A DNA stretch of 64,000 nt, from positions 89,360 through 153,359 of the forward strand of contig NZ_KV786209.1 in NCBI RefSeq assembly GCF_001806875.1, given 5' to 3'. The number at the start of each line of letters is the position of its first letter. Position 1 is the stretch's first letter. Under the pieces are notes generated by a model. The model searched no databases. It saw only the letters and a list, made by a program, of their open reading frames with translations, and was not told the DNA's origin. Shown one piece after another: positions 35,513 through 44,013 of the stretch. This stretch comes from Corynebacterium sp. HMSC29G08. Its GTDB lineage: Bacteria > Actinomycetota > Actinomycetes > Mycobacteriales > Mycobacteriaceae. The position numbers and the translations under genes are program-made.

Positions 35513-36927
35513 AGCAGCGAGCTGTGGCCGCGGCGCCATTCGGAGTAGATCTCCGCATCGCCGCTTGTGCGTACCTTGATGCCGCTGGAGCCGTTTTCGG
35601 GCCAGAAGCGTGAGCTCATGGCTACGCTGCCGCCGCCGGCATAGACCTCCAGGGTGGAGCCGTCGACGATGACGGTGATGTTGTCCTCGTCATCGTCGTG
35701 AAGCGGGGCGGTCTTCGGATCCCCGTCAAAACGATCAAGTTCGATGTGCTCGCCGGTGTGGCGGATGCGGGCGGCGGGCTCGCCGTTGCCGTCAATCACC
35801 TCAACGACAACCTCGGAACCTGCCGGAATATCGCACAGGCCCGTCCACAGCAGCGCACGCTGCGCCTCATCAACCGCATCCGGAAGCCCTGGGGCTGGCA
35901 CCTGGTAAAGGTGGCCGTGCTGCAGCGTGATGCGCCTCGGCAACGTCAGCGCGTTGGCCCAGCCTTCCGCCTCCCAGTTGGGCTCAGCGGTGGGGTCGCC
36001 GGTGCGCCCCGCGTTGGTCATGAACCCGTAGATGTAGGCGCGTTCGTACAGCTTGAACTGGTTTTCGGTGCCGCGCGGGTAGTTGGTGTTGCGCGGGCGG
36101 GTGAAATCATGGCCAAAATCGAAGCGCTGGCTGGGGGTGACCACGTGGAATTGGTTGCCCTTCAAACGTCCGATGATGTAGCTGGCGATGTCTTTGCCGT
36201 CTACTTCGGTGGTGATGAACAATACGTCGTAAATATCGCCGTCTACTTCGTCGCGCAGGCGCACCAAGCGCGGGGCGACGAGGGAGCCGTCCATTTCAAA
36301 GCCCGCGTCTCCGACAAACTCAAGCGGGCCGATGAACTGCCAGTCGCGACCATCGTCGGAGCTCAGCACCACCGGTTGCGGGTTGTCGACATGGCCGGTG
36401 ACGGCGAGCATGAGCCAGCCTTCGTGACCGGCGTTGCGGTCGCTTAAACGGTTCCAGCCTGGGATGACGCAAGGGGAGCGGAAGTTGGAAAACTCGTCGG
36501 TGCTCTCCACCACTTTGCCTAGGCGCTGCACGACGGTAGAGACTTCCACCGTGTCGTCATCAAGGTCGGTGCACAGCGCGTCCACATCATCAACGCGGGC
36601 CACCTGGACGGTGCTGCCGGCGTCTGTGCGGGATGTGAAGTAGATGTCAATGCCGCCGTCTTGGACGTCGCCGCCAACAACGGCGCCGGCGCGCAGGTGC
36701 CGCTCCCCACCGGCGGGGACGATCGCGTCGTTACACTCGTACCAACTAAACGGGTCGCCCTCGCTCATGCTGTGGCCCCAGCGGCTCTGGCCGTCCGGGG
36801 TCGGGCGGTACTGGTAGAACATGTGCCACACGTGCTCGTTTTTCGCGCCGAGGCGGATAACACCCGCGGGTCCTTCGAGAATGCCTTCCTCAGCGGTGAG
36901 GTGCAGTTCGGGTCTAAACGTAGTCAT
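35509..36927 (-). CDS. GH32-like protein, probably without classical fructosidase activity
   Basis: A 472-residue protein with the five-blade propeller and beta-sandwich layout of glycoside hydrolase family 32. FYQYRPTPDGQSRWGHSMSEGDPFSW matches the family segment near the start, and the C-terminal sandwich has VIVDGSTLEVYAGGG. The catalytic signatures are altered. The nucleophile motif WMNDPNG reads ILEGPAG, so the Asp is missing. The RDP motif reads RSP. A Glu in GFEMDGS may stand for the acid/base. It starts 17 bp after glgA in the same direction, so it may have a role in glycogen or trehalose metabolism. Confidence 0.75.
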   Translation of the reverse strand: MTTFRPELHLTAEEGILEGPAGVIRLGAKNEHVWHMFYQYRPTPDGQSRWGHSMSEGDPFSWYECNDAIVPAGGERHLRAGAVVGGDVQDGGIDIYFTSRTDAGSTVQVARVDDVDALCTDLDDDTVEVSTVVQRLGKVVESTDEFSNFRSPCVIPGWNRLSDRNAGHEGWLMLAVTGHVDNPQPVVLSSDDGRDWQFIGPLEFVGDAGFEMDGSLVAPRLVRLRDEVDGDIYDVLFITTEVDGKDIASYIIGRLKGNQFHVVTPSQRFDFGHDFTRPRNTNYPRGTENQFKLYERAYIYGFMTNAGRTGDPTAEPNWEAEGWANALTLPRRITLQHGHLYQVPAPGLPDAVDEAQRALLWTGLCDIPAGSEVVVEVIDGNGEPAARIRHTGEHIELDRFDGDPKTAPLHDDDEDNITVIVDGSTLEVYAGGGSVAMSSRFWPENGSSGIKVRTSGDAEIYSEWRRGHSSLL

Positions 36928-36944
36928 CAGAGAGAAGGTTCCTC

Positions 36945-38105
36945 TTAGATCAGCTTCTTGTAAATATCAACGGTCTGTTGTGCGATGGTGGCCCAGGAAA
37001 AATCGGCCACGGCGCGATCACGCCCGGCTTGGCCCATGCGTGCTGCGGTATCCTTGTTCGAAACAATGGCGTTTACGGCTTCGGCCAGGTCACGCTCGAA
37101 GGTTTCGGGATCCGGTTCGTTGTAATCCACCAGGGTGCCGGTCACGCCGTCTACAACCACCTCGGGAATGCCGCCTACGCGCGAGGCCACCACAGCGGTG
37201 CCGCACGCCATTGCCTCAAGGTTGACAATGCCCAGCGGTTCATAGATGGAGGGGCAGACAAATACGTCAGAGGCGGCGTAGACCTCACGGATCTTATCCG
37301 CCGGCAGCATCTCTTCAACCCAGAAAACACCGTCGCGCTCAGCGCGCAGTTTGTCCACAAGCCCTTCGGTTTCTGCAGCGATCTCCGGCGTATCGGGGGC
37401 GCCGGCGCAGAGGATGAGTTGCACGGAATCGTCGAAAAGCTGGGCTGCCTTGAGCAAGTGGGGGACACCCTTCTGGCGGGTAATGCGGCCAACAAACGAC
37501 ACGATGGGCCGCGTCGGGTCAACCCCGAGCTCCTCGGTGATGGTGCCCTTGGTGGGGTACCACAGCTCAGTGTCAATGCCGTTGAGCACCACATGCACCT
37601 TGTCCGGGTCAATGCTGGGGTAGGCGCGCAGAATGTTGTCTTTCATGCCGGAAGACACGGCGATGACCGCGTCGGCGTTTTCCATGGCATTTTTCTCGCT
37701 CCAGGAGGACACGTTGTAGCCGCCGCCGAGCTGCTCACGCTTCCAGGGGCGGTCCGGCTCCAAAGAGTGGGCGGTGGCCACGTGAGGAATGTCATACATC
37801 AAGCCGGTCAGATGGCCGCCCAGGCCCGCGTACCAGGTGTGTGAGTGGACCACATCAAGGTTGTTCGCGCTGTTCGCCATGCGCAGGCCGGTGGAGAGCG
37901 TTTTCAGCGCGCCGTTGGCGTTTTCCAACGCCGGATCAACGCCGTGGACGTACACGTTTGCCTCGTCGCGCGGAGCGCCCATGCAGTGCACATCTACGTC
38001 CACGCCGTCGATGTTGCGCATGAAGCGCGTGAGTTCTGTGACGTGGACGCCGGCACCGCCGTAGATTTCCGGCGGATACTCTTTTGTCATCATTCCCACT
38101 CTCAT
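36945..38105 (-). CDS. glgA: Glycogen synthase / alpha-maltose-1-phosphate synthase GlgA (GT4 type)
   Basis: A 386-residue GT4 glycosyltransferase of the actinobacterial GlgA/GlgM type, which uses ADP-glucose from GlgC to make glycogen or maltose-1-phosphate. Seen are [18 protein letters not shown] at the start, the acceptor loop [11 protein letters not shown], and the C-terminal donor site [23 protein letters not shown] and the E-x7-E motif in [14 protein letters not shown]. The start ATG at 38105 has TAGGGT 7 nt upstream. It diverges from glgC, with 90 bp between. Confidence 0.92.
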   Translation of the reverse strand: MRVGMMTKEYPPEIYGGAGVHVTELTRFMRNIDGVDVDVHCMGAPRDEANVYVHGVDPALENANGALKTLSTGLRMANSANNLDVVHSHTWYAGLGGHLTGLMYDIPHVATAHSLEPDRPWKREQLGGGYNVSSWSEKNAMENADAVIAVSSGMKDNILRAYPSIDPDKVHVVLNGIDTELWYPTKGTITEELGVDPTRPIVSFVGRITRQKGVPHLLKAAQLFDDSVQLILCAGAPDTPEIAAETEGLVDKLRAERDGVFWVEEMLPADKIREVYAASDVFVCPSIYEPLGIVNLEAMACGTAVVASRVGGIPEVVVDGVTGTLVDYNEPDPETFERDLAEAVNAIVSNKDTAARMGQAGRDRAVADFSWATIAQQTVDIYKKLI

Positions 38106-38112
38106 GTCCGCC

Positions 38113-38118
38113 ACCCTA
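38113..38118 (-). promoter_or_regulatory. -10 box of glgA (TAGGGT, leaderless)
   Basis: On the minus strand TAGGGT is followed by GGCGGAC and the glgA ATG. The same 7-nt spacer precedes the esterase start at 52468. Confidence 0.45.
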
Positions 38119-38182
38119 GTGACGTTTTGCAAACTGTGTCAGGAAGGTTGTTAGTTGTGCTGCGAGCGGGCCATGTTTTCCC

Positions 38183-38188
38183 TAGTCT
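38183..38188 (+). promoter_or_regulatory. -10 box of glgC (TAGTCT, leaderless)
   Basis: TAGTCT is followed by 7 nt and the glgC ATG at 38196. The 64 bp between the glgA and glgC boxes could hold a shared regulator site; I see no clear dyad there. Confidence 0.45.
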
Positions 38189-38195
38189 TAGAGGT

Positions 38196-39413
38196 ATGAA
38201 GAGCCAGCCACGTGTCCTTGCAATTGTCCTTGCGGGCGGCGAGGGGAAGCGTCTTTTTCCCTTGACCGCGGATCGCGCGAAACCTGCTGTCCCGTTTGGC
38301 GGTAATTACCGCTTGATTGATTTCGTTTTGTCCAACTTGGTGAATGCGGGATACATGCGTATTGCGGTGTTGACGCAGTACAAGTCGCACTCCTTGGACC
38401 GTCACGTGGCTACGGCGTGGAATGTTTCTGGCCCGACGTCGCAGTACATCGCGTCGGTACCTGCGCAGCAGCGCCGTGGTAAGCGTTGGTACAATGGTTC
38501 GGCAGATGCGATTTTGCAGTCGCTGAACCTGATTTATGACGATAAGCCGGATTACGTGCTGGTTTTCGGCGCTGATCACGTGTACCGCATGGATCCCTCG
38601 CAGATGGTGGAAGATCACATTGCTTCAGGCAAGGACGCCACGGTTGCCGGTATCCGGGTGCCGCGCGAGGAGGCTACGGCGTTTGGCTGCATCCAGTCGG
38701 ATGAAGACGGCACGATTACGGAGTTTTTGGAAAAGCCCGCCGACCCGCCGGGGACCCCGGACGATCCGGATATGACCTATGCGTCTATGGGTAATTACTG
38801 CTTTTCCACGGAGGCGTTAATCAAGGCTCTCCTTGAAGACGAGCAGAACGAAGACTCGGAGCACGACATGGGCGGCAACATCATCCCGTATTTCGTGTCC
38901 AAGGGGCAGGCCAATGTGTATGACTTTTCCTCGAACGATGTGCCGGGGGCGACGGATCGTGACAAGGGCTACTGGCGTGACGTAGGCACCATTGACTCGT
39001 TCTACGAGGCGCACATGGATCTGATTTCTTCGCACCCAGTGTTCAACCTGTATAACAGCGCGTGGCCGATTCACTCCACGGAGGACGGCAACTTGCCGCC
39101 GGCGAAGTTCGTGCTGGGCGGTATCGCGCAGGAGTCTATTGTGGCCTCCGGCTCGATTGTGTCTGGCTCGACGGTGCGAAACTCTGTGCTGTCCACGGAC
39201 GTGCGTGTGGAGGAAGGCGCCACTGTGGAGGGCTCGGTGCTGCTGCCGGGCGTGCGCGTTGGCAAGGGCGCTGTGGTGCGCCACTGCATTTTGGATAAGA
39301 ACGTCTACGTCTCTGACGGTGAGATTATCGGCGTGGACGCAGAGCGCGACCGTCAGCGCTACACCGTCTCTGACGGTGGCGTTGTGGTTGTTGGTAAAAA
39401 CGAAGTGGTTTAG
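38196..39413 (+). CDS. glgC: Glucose-1-phosphate adenylyltransferase GlgC
   Basis: A 405-residue enzyme making ADP-glucose from ATP and glucose-1-phosphate. The nucleotide site [36 protein letters not shown], the [10 protein letters not shown] segment and the [19 protein letters not shown] loop are all present; the C-terminus is a beta-helix ([30 protein letters not shown]). An upstream in-frame extension into the glgA region is rejected, since the family starts at [14 protein letters not shown]. Its stop overlaps the convergent O-methyltransferase stop by 4 bp. Confidence 0.95.
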   Translation: MKSQPRVLAIVLAGGEGKRLFPLTADRAKPAVPFGGNYRLIDFVLSNLVNAGYMRIAVLTQYKSHSLDRHVATAWNVSGPTSQYIASVPAQQRRGKRWYNGSADAILQSLNLIYDDKPDYVLVFGADHVYRMDPSQMVEDHIASGKDATVAGIRVPREEATAFGCIQSDEDGTITEFLEKPADPPGTPDDPDMTYASMGNYCFSTEALIKALLEDEQNEDSEHDMGGNIIPYFVSKGQANVYDFSSNDVPGATDRDKGYWRDVGTIDSFYEAHMDLISSHPVFNLYNSAWPIHSTEDGNLPPAKFVLGGIAQESIVASGSIVSGSTVRNSVLSTDVRVEEGATVEGSVLLPGVRVGKGAVVRHCILDKNVYVSDGEIIGVDAERDRQRYTVSDGGVVVVGKNEVV

Positions 39414-40069
39414 CACTTCGTAATCAGGGTGAGCCCGCCGTCAAGCGGCAGGCGGGCAACCAGAGCGTCGTGGTCGGCGGCAAGCGTTTCCACGTAGTCG
39501 TCGGCGGCGCGTACGGCGTCGGTGTCGCGGTCGCGGCGGGAGGGGTCGGCCAACGTGCCGTCTAGAAGCGAATCGGCGACAACAATCATCCCGCCTGGGC
39601 TCAGCAGCGGCCAGGCAAGCTCGAGGACTGCCTGCAGCTCGCGCGGGGCAACATCCAGGTAGATCAGCTGGTAGGCCTGTGCGGCGAGGCGGCCCATGAC
39701 ATCGAGCGGACGCGCCGTGAGGAAGCGAGTGCGCGAGGCACCGTGCCCGGCAAGCTTGAACGCGTCCTTCGCACTTGCCTGCAGTGCCGCATCCGGCTCA
39801 ATACACGTCAGCGTGGCCTTTTCCGGCAGGCCCGCCAACAGGTGTAGGCCAACCACACCAGCGGCTGGGGTCACGGCCACAGCGCCCTGAGTGCCGGTCG
39901 TGCCTGCCAGGGTTTGCAGCAGGGAGCCCACGACTATCGACGGCGCACGCAACCCATTTTCATCCGCCTCCACATGGGCGCGATGCAGCGCATCAGGCGC
40001 CTCAGCAAGACGGTCGGTGATGTAAGAGGTCATCTGGGTAAACGCTGTTGCAGTCACGACTTGAAGCAT
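39410..40069 (-). CDS. O-methyltransferase family 3 protein
   Basis: A 219-residue SAM-dependent O-methyltransferase (caffeoyl-CoA/catechol type). Seen are [79 protein letters not shown] and [10 protein letters not shown]. Substrate unknown. The glgC, O-methyltransferase, sigE arrangement matches the mycobacterial Rv1213-Rv1220c-Rv1221 neighbourhood. The ATG at 40069 diverges from sigE, with 77 bp between. Confidence 0.87.
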   Translation of the reverse strand: MLQVVTATAFTQMTSYITDRLAEAPDALHRAHVEADENGLRAPSIVVGSLLQTLAGTTGTQGAVAVTPAAGVVGLHLLAGLPEKATLTCIEPDAALQASAKDAFKLAGHGASRTRFLTARPLDVMGRLAAQAYQLIYLDVAPRELQAVLELAWPLLSPGGMIVVADSLLDGTLADPSRRDRDTDAVRAADDYVETLAADHDALVARLPLDGGLTLITKC

Positions 40070-40146
40070 AGTTGGTTGCCCCCGCTGTGGTGGGCATAGT
40101 GTTGCGCAGAGTGGTGGCAAGCGGGTGAATCTGGAAGAATATCTCC

Positions 40147-40758
40147 GTGATGAACGCGCCAGAGACGCCTGAAACAACGCAACAGCTAAGCGGCACCGCA
40201 GCTTTTGACGCCGGCACCGGAGAGATGCCGACTTGGGGTGAGTTGGTGCGCGAGCACGCGGATAGCGTGTATCGCTTGGCGTATCGCTTAACGGGTGACA
40301 AGCACGATGCAGAGGACCTGACGCAGGAGACCTTTATGCGCGTGTTTCGTAATGTGTCCAAGTATCAGCCCGGGACCTTTGAGGGCTGGCTGCACCGCAT
40401 CACCACCAATTTGTTTATGGACATGGTGCGTCACCGCGCGAAGATCCGCATGGAAGCCCTGCCGGAGGACTACGAGCGCGTCCCTGCTGTCACCATGACC
40501 CCAGAGGAGGCATATAACGCGTCGGTGCTGGACCCGGCGCTGCAGGCGGCGTTGGATGAGCTGAGCCCGGATTTCAAGGTTGCCGTGGTGTTGTGTGACG
40601 TGGTGGGTATGAGCTACGAGGAAATCGCCGACACGCTGGGTGTGAAGATGGGCACGGTGCGCTCGCGCATCCACCGTGGACGGACCCAGCTGCGTCAATC
40701 CCTTGAGCGGCAGGCGGAGGTGGACGCTGCGGCGAAGGAGTTGATCCGTGCGCGATGA
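40147..40758 (+). CDS. sigE: ECF sigma factor SigE
   Basis: A 203-residue extracytoplasmic-function sigma factor, by synteny the SigE of envelope stress. Region 2 is [28 protein letters not shown], and region 4 is [41 protein letters not shown]. The start may be GTG at 40147 or the ATG directly after it. The anti-sigma gene overlaps its end by 4 bp, so regulator and inhibitor are translated together. No typical ECF -35 (GGAAC) is seen in the upstream 77 bp. Confidence 0.93.
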   Translation: MMNAPETPETTQQLSGTAAFDAGTGEMPTWGELVREHADSVYRLAYRLTGDKHDAEDLTQETFMRVFRNVSKYQPGTFEGWLHRITTNLFMDMVRHRAKIRMEALPEDYERVPAVTMTPEEAYNASVLDPALQAALDELSPDFKVAVVLCDVVGMSYEEIADTLGVKMGTVRSRIHRGRTQLRQSLERQAEVDAAAKELIRAR

Positions 40759-41090
40759 GCAGGCAGTTTTCTTCCACTGAGCATCTCAACCCTGAGGCTG
40801 TTGCGGCGTTTGTAGACGGGGAGTTGTCGGCTTCCGCTGCCCGCCGCGCCCAGGACCACATTGCGCAGTGCCAGGAGTGCCACGAGGAGGTACTGGCGCA
40901 GCGTGGGGCATCCCAACGCATGCGCTTTTTGCGTGGCGACGAGCACGTGAAAGCCCCCACCTCCCTCATCGAGAAGCTAGCCAACATGCGGGAAGAACAG
41001 GAACTGCATGATGCGGCCGCAGCCAAGCGCAGTCCGCGCGAGAAGCTGGCTGACGCGCTACAACGCTTCCGTCAAGGTAGAGTGACATAG
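40755..41090 (+). CDS. cseE: Anti-sigma-E factor CseE (RseA-like, zinc finger)
   Basis: A 111-residue anti-sigma factor of the zinc-binding type. H35-x3-C39-x2-C42 in [12 protein letters not shown] is the ZAS motif, with AAFVDGELS before it as in other anti-sigma factors. No membrane segment is present, so it is cytoplasmic and probably redox-sensitive. It overlaps sigE by 4 bp. In actinobacteria this family binds SigE until a stress signal releases it. Confidence 0.88.
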   Translation: MSRQFSSTEHLNPEAVAAFVDGELSASAARRAQDHIAQCQECHEEVLAQRGASQRMRFLRGDEHVKAPTSLIEKLANMREEQELHDAAAAKRSPREKLADALQRFRQGRVT

Positions 41091-41462
41091 GTGTTTTCTA
41101 GTTTCGGTTGGGGAGAGTTCCTCTTCATCATGATCATCGGCCTGATTGTGATCGGGCCGGAACGTCTCCCCAGCGTGATTGAAGACGTACGCGCGGCCAT
41201 TTACGCCGCGCGCAAGGGTATCGCGAATGCTAAAAAAGAACTCAACGGCGAGTTCGACGGCCTCGCGGAATTCAAAGAACCGTTGGATACCGTGAGCAGG
41301 TACGCGGCGATGGGGCCGCGCCGAGCGGTCACCAGTCTGCTGTTCGATGATGAGGATGAGCAGGCGCCGCAAACCTCCCAGCCGCCGCAGCCGCCTCAAG
41401 CGCCGCAGCCGCCTCACGCGCCGAAACGCGAGGCGTGGTTCAACTGGGAAGACGTGCTGTAG
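41091..41462 (+). CDS. tatB: Twin-arginine translocation protein TatB
   Basis: A 123-residue TatB. One N-terminal membrane helix (WGEFLFIMIIGLIVIG) runs into the conserved GPERLP hinge, then an amphipathic helix and a Pro/Gln-rich tail (QPPQPPQAPQPPHAPKREAW). It helps form the Tat receptor for folded exported proteins. The start is GTG right after the anti-sigma gene stop. The tail is coded by a near-perfect 18-bp tandem duplication. Confidence 0.92.
   Translation: MFSSFGWGEFLFIMIIGLIVIGPERLPSVIEDVRAAIYAARKGIANAKKELNGEFDGLAEFKEPLDTVSRYAAMGPRRAVTSLLFDDEDEQAPQTSQPPQPPQAPQPPHAPKREAWFNWEDVL
41385..41420 (+). repeat. 18-bp tandem duplication in tatB
   Basis: CCGCAGCCGCCTCAAGCG and CCGCAGCCGCCTCACGCG follow each other and differ at one base. 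They encode PQPPQA and PQPPHA, a likely slippage-prone linker. Confidence 0.75.
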
Positions 41463-41486
41463 ACAGCACGTCAGTCACCGCAGCGC

Positions 41487-42623
41487 TTACTTCACCTGGG
41501 GGTTGAGGCTCTTGCCAGCCAGGGAGTCGCGACGTATCTTCAGCTTGCTCGCGATCTCATGAATTGCCTTGGCGGCGGGGGAGTCCGCTTCAGAGATCAC
41601 TACTGGGTTGCCGTCGTCACCGTGCTGGCGAAGCTTCGGATCCAACGGCACAGAGCCCAAAAGCTCCACTGCGGAATCCGTCAGCTGCGTCAGGCGCTCA
41701 GCCACGTGCTGGCCGCCGCCTTCGCCGAAGATGTTGATCACGGAGCCGTCGTCAAGCAAAAGCCCCGACATGTTCTCCACAACACCTGCAATCTTTTGAT
41801 CGGTCTGCTGGGCGATGGTACCGGCGCGCTCCGCAACCTCCGCCGCTGCAGCCTGCGGGGTGGTCACAATGATCAACTCAGCATTCGGCACGAGCTGGGC
41901 AACGGTAATAGCAACGTCACCCGTGCCCGGCGGCAGATCCATAAACAGCACATCCAGGTCACCCCAGTACACATCCCCAAGGAACTGCTGGATAGCGCGG
42001 GTGAGCATCGGGCCACGCCACACAACCGGCGCATTGCCTTCCACAAACTGGCCAATGGAAATGTGGCGCACACCGTGGGAAATCGGCGGCATCAGCATCT
42101 CATCCACAACGGTTGGGCTCTGGCCTACAGAACCCATGAGGCCGGGGATGGAGTGGCCATAAATATCTGCGTCCACAATGCCCACGCTCAACCCCTGCTG
42201 CGCAAGCGCGGTGGCCAAATTCACCGTCATGGAGGACTTACCCACACCGCCCTTGCCGGAGGCGACAGCGAACACGCGGGTGCGCGAATTCGGGTCAGCA
42301 AATGGGATAGCCGGGCCAGACTGCTCACCACGCAGCTTGGTGGCCAGCTCGCGGCGCTGCTCATCGCTCATCGTGTCCATGGACACGCTCACAGTTCCAA
42401 CGCCCTCAAGCTCTTCAAGCACCGCGCGGGTGTTTCGCTCAATGGTGTCGCGCATCGGGCAACCGGCAATAGTCAGGTAAATAACTACCGCAACGTCGTT
42501 GCCAGTGATGTCAATGGATTTGACCATGCCAAGCTCAGTGATCGGCTTGCCAATTTCCGGGTCGTCCACACGCGAAAGCGCTTCAGTAACAAGTGCAGTG
42601 GTGATCGAATTCGTTGTAGCCAT
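41487..42623 (-). CDS. mrp: Mrp/ApbC family iron-sulfur carrier ATPase
   Basis: A 378-residue Mrp protein that binds and passes on Fe-S clusters. An N-terminal DUF59 domain (ITTALVTEALSRVDDPEIGKPITELGMV) precedes the ATPase with the deviant Walker A GKGGVGKSS and MDLPPGTGDVAI. It lacks the CxxC at the C-terminus that E. coli Mrp-type carriers have. The ATG at 42623 is chosen over an upstream TTG. TATACT lies 11 nt before the ATG. It diverges from the stress-protein gene. Confidence 0.92.
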   Translation of the reverse strand: MATTNSITTALVTEALSRVDDPEIGKPITELGMVKSIDITGNDVAVVIYLTIAGCPMRDTIERNTRAVLEELEGVGTVSVSMDTMSDEQRRELATKLRGEQSGPAIPFADPNSRTRVFAVASGKGGVGKSSMTVNLATALAQQGLSVGIVDADIYGHSIPGLMGSVGQSPTVVDEMLMPPISHGVRHISIGQFVEGNAPVVWRGPMLTRAIQQFLGDVYWGDLDVLFMDLPPGTGDVAITVAQLVPNAELIIVTTPQAAAAEVAERAGTIAQQTDQKIAGVVENMSGLLLDDGSVINIFGEGGGQHVAERLTQLTDSAVELLGSVPLDPKLRQHGDDGNPVVISEADSPAAKAIHEIASKLKIRRDSLAGKSLNPQVK

Positions 42624-42634
42624 GGTGACAAGCA

Positions 42635-42640
42635 AGTATA
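42635..42640 (-). promoter_or_regulatory. -10 box of mrp (TATACT)
   Basis: On the minus strand TATACT is followed by 11 nt and the ATG at 42623, which gives a leader of a few bases. Confidence 0.45.
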
Positions 42641-42659
42641 GGCGTTCGCGCGTGGAGGC

Positions 42660-42665
42660 TATAGT
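42660..42665 (+). promoter_or_regulatory. -10 box of the stress-protein gene (TATAGT, leaderless)
   Basis: TATAGT is followed by 7 nt and the GTG at 42673, which supports that codon as start. It lies 20 bp from the mrp box, so the two promoters are back to back. Confidence 0.5.
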
Positions 42666-42672
42666 AAGCAGC

Positions 42673-43179
42673 GTGACTTCTCTGACACAGCCCCCGATGC
42701 GCGGGCGCGACCCTCGCCAAGTTCCTTCCGGCTGGCCTGTCGGCAGCTTCCAAACCTACGCCGAGGCCCAGGCCGCAGTAGACAGCCTGGCAGACCGCAA
42801 CTTCCCGGTGCAGAAACTCACCATCGTTGGTGTGGATCTGATGCAGGTGGAGGCCATCACCGGCAAACTCACGTGGGGTCGAGTGCTTGGCGGCGGTGCC
42901 CTCTCCGGCATGTGGATGGGTGTTTTCATGGGACTGATTCTGTCCCTGTTCACACAGACCGGCACCGGCTGGGCAATCATCCTGTGGTCCCTGCTCATCG
43001 GCGCAGTGTTCGGCCTAGTGTTCGCGGCGATCGCGTATGCCTTTACTGGTGGCAAGCGTGACTTTTCTTCTGCGACCACCATCGTCGCCGGCCACTACGA
43101 CGTGCTGTGCGACCCGGATGCCGCAACCCAGGCACGTGACATGATCGCCTCTCCGAATCAACCTGGGCCGACGCAGTAA
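42673..43179 (+). CDS. General stress protein 17M-like membrane protein
   Basis: A 168-residue protein with an N-terminal general-stress-protein (YflT/17M-like) fold: GSFQTYAEAQAAVDSLADRNFPVQKLTIVGVDL, then a glycine-rich pair of membrane segments (MGVFMGLILSLFTQT, IILWSLLIGAVFGLVFAAIAYAFTGG). The function of the family is unknown. The GTG at 42673 is decided by the TATAGT box; an open frame extends far upstream into mrp but is not used. Confidence 0.82.
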   Translation: MTSLTQPPMRGRDPRQVPSGWPVGSFQTYAEAQAAVDSLADRNFPVQKLTIVGVDLMQVEAITGKLTWGRVLGGGALSGMWMGVFMGLILSLFTQTGTGWAIILWSLLIGAVFGLVFAAIAYAFTGGKRDFSSATTIVAGHYDVLCDPDAATQARDMIASPNQPGPTQ

Positions 43180-43183
43180 TCAA

Positions 43184-43924
43184 ATGGGCAAACTGGACGT
43201 GAAAGCTGCACTTGCGGTAGCTACGGTGGTAGCCACTGCGCTGGGCACCTCTGGGTGTGCATCCACGCAGGGGCTCAAAGAGTTGCACTCCATCTGGGCT
43301 AAGCAGAAAACCCCGGTGGCTATTGGCATTAATCCGCACTCATCAGAGCAGGTGGTGTTGGGGGAGATCTACAGCCAGATCTTTGACTCGTTGGGCTATT
43401 CAGCCGGCGTATCCAGCTTGAGCTCCAGTGAGACACGAGACGCGGTCACGCTGCTTCGCAGCCAGCCGGTAGACCTTGTGATTACCTGCACCGGCACTCT
43501 GCTTGAATCACAAGACGCGGATACGGCTGAAGAACTGAAAGCAAGCGACCTTAGTGGGCCCGAGCTTTCAGACGCCACGTATGACGCCATGGTGGCCACC
43601 TTCCCCTTCGACATGAGCACCGTGAACCCCTCACCGGCCGAAGGCTGCGCGCCCGTGGAAGAGCCCGTGGAAGAGCCTGCGGATGGGGAGATGCCGGAAG
43701 AGGTACCGTCACCACGGCTGCCGCAAAACATCGTGCCAGTGTTTCTAGATGGCAAGTTTGACCACAGGACAATCACCCGTATCAACTTCATCACCCGTGT
43801 GATGGCTACTGATGAGATCCAGGAGATCGCCGCTGAGGTGGATAACGGCGCGCCTGTGCACCAGGCGGTGTCTGCATGGATCGCGGAGTACGCCGGTATC
43901 ATGGGCACGGTCTCAGAAGAGTAA
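43184..43924 (+). CDS. Lipoprotein with glycine-betaine-binding-like domain
   Basis: A 246-residue lipoprotein. MGKLDVKAALAVATVVATALGTSGC ends in lipobox GTSGC. The N-terminal third resembles OpuAC-type binding proteins (VAIGINPHSSEQVVLGEIYSQIFDSLGY), but the family's second lobe is short and interrupted by an acidic Pro/Glu linker (PVEEPVEEPADGEMPEEVPSP). No permease or ATPase lies next to it, so transport is uncertain. It follows the stress-protein gene by 4 bp and ends at a strong terminator. Confidence 0.8.
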   Translation: MGKLDVKAALAVATVVATALGTSGCASTQGLKELHSIWAKQKTPVAIGINPHSSEQVVLGEIYSQIFDSLGYSAGVSSLSSSETRDAVTLLRSQPVDLVITCTGTLLESQDADTAEELKASDLSGPELSDATYDAMVATFPFDMSTVNPSPAEGCAPVEEPVEEPADGEMPEEVPSPRLPQNIVPVFLDGKFDHRTITRINFITRVMATDEIQEIAAEVDNGAPVHQAVSAWIAEYAGIMGTVSEE

Positions 43925-43932
43925 AGCGCACA

Positions 43933-43960
43933 GCGCACGGCAAAGGGCGCACGGCAAAGG
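43933..43960 (+). repeat. Perfect 14-bp tandem duplication before a terminator
   Basis: GCGCACGGCAAAGG occurs twice in a row, directly after the lipoprotein gene. The second copy overlaps the first arm of the terminator. Confidence 0.8.
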
Positions 43961-43992
43961 CCCCCACACTCACTCCAAAGTGTGGGGGCCTT
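43957..43992. terminator. Bidirectional terminator between the lipoprotein gene and odhA
   Basis: AAGGCCCCCACACT (43957-43970) and AGTGTGGGGGCCTT (43979-43992) are exact reverse complements with an 8-nt loop. The stem can end transcription from both converging genes. Confidence 0.85.
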
Positions 43993-44013
43993 CGACTTAT
44001 CTACTGGGGGCGG

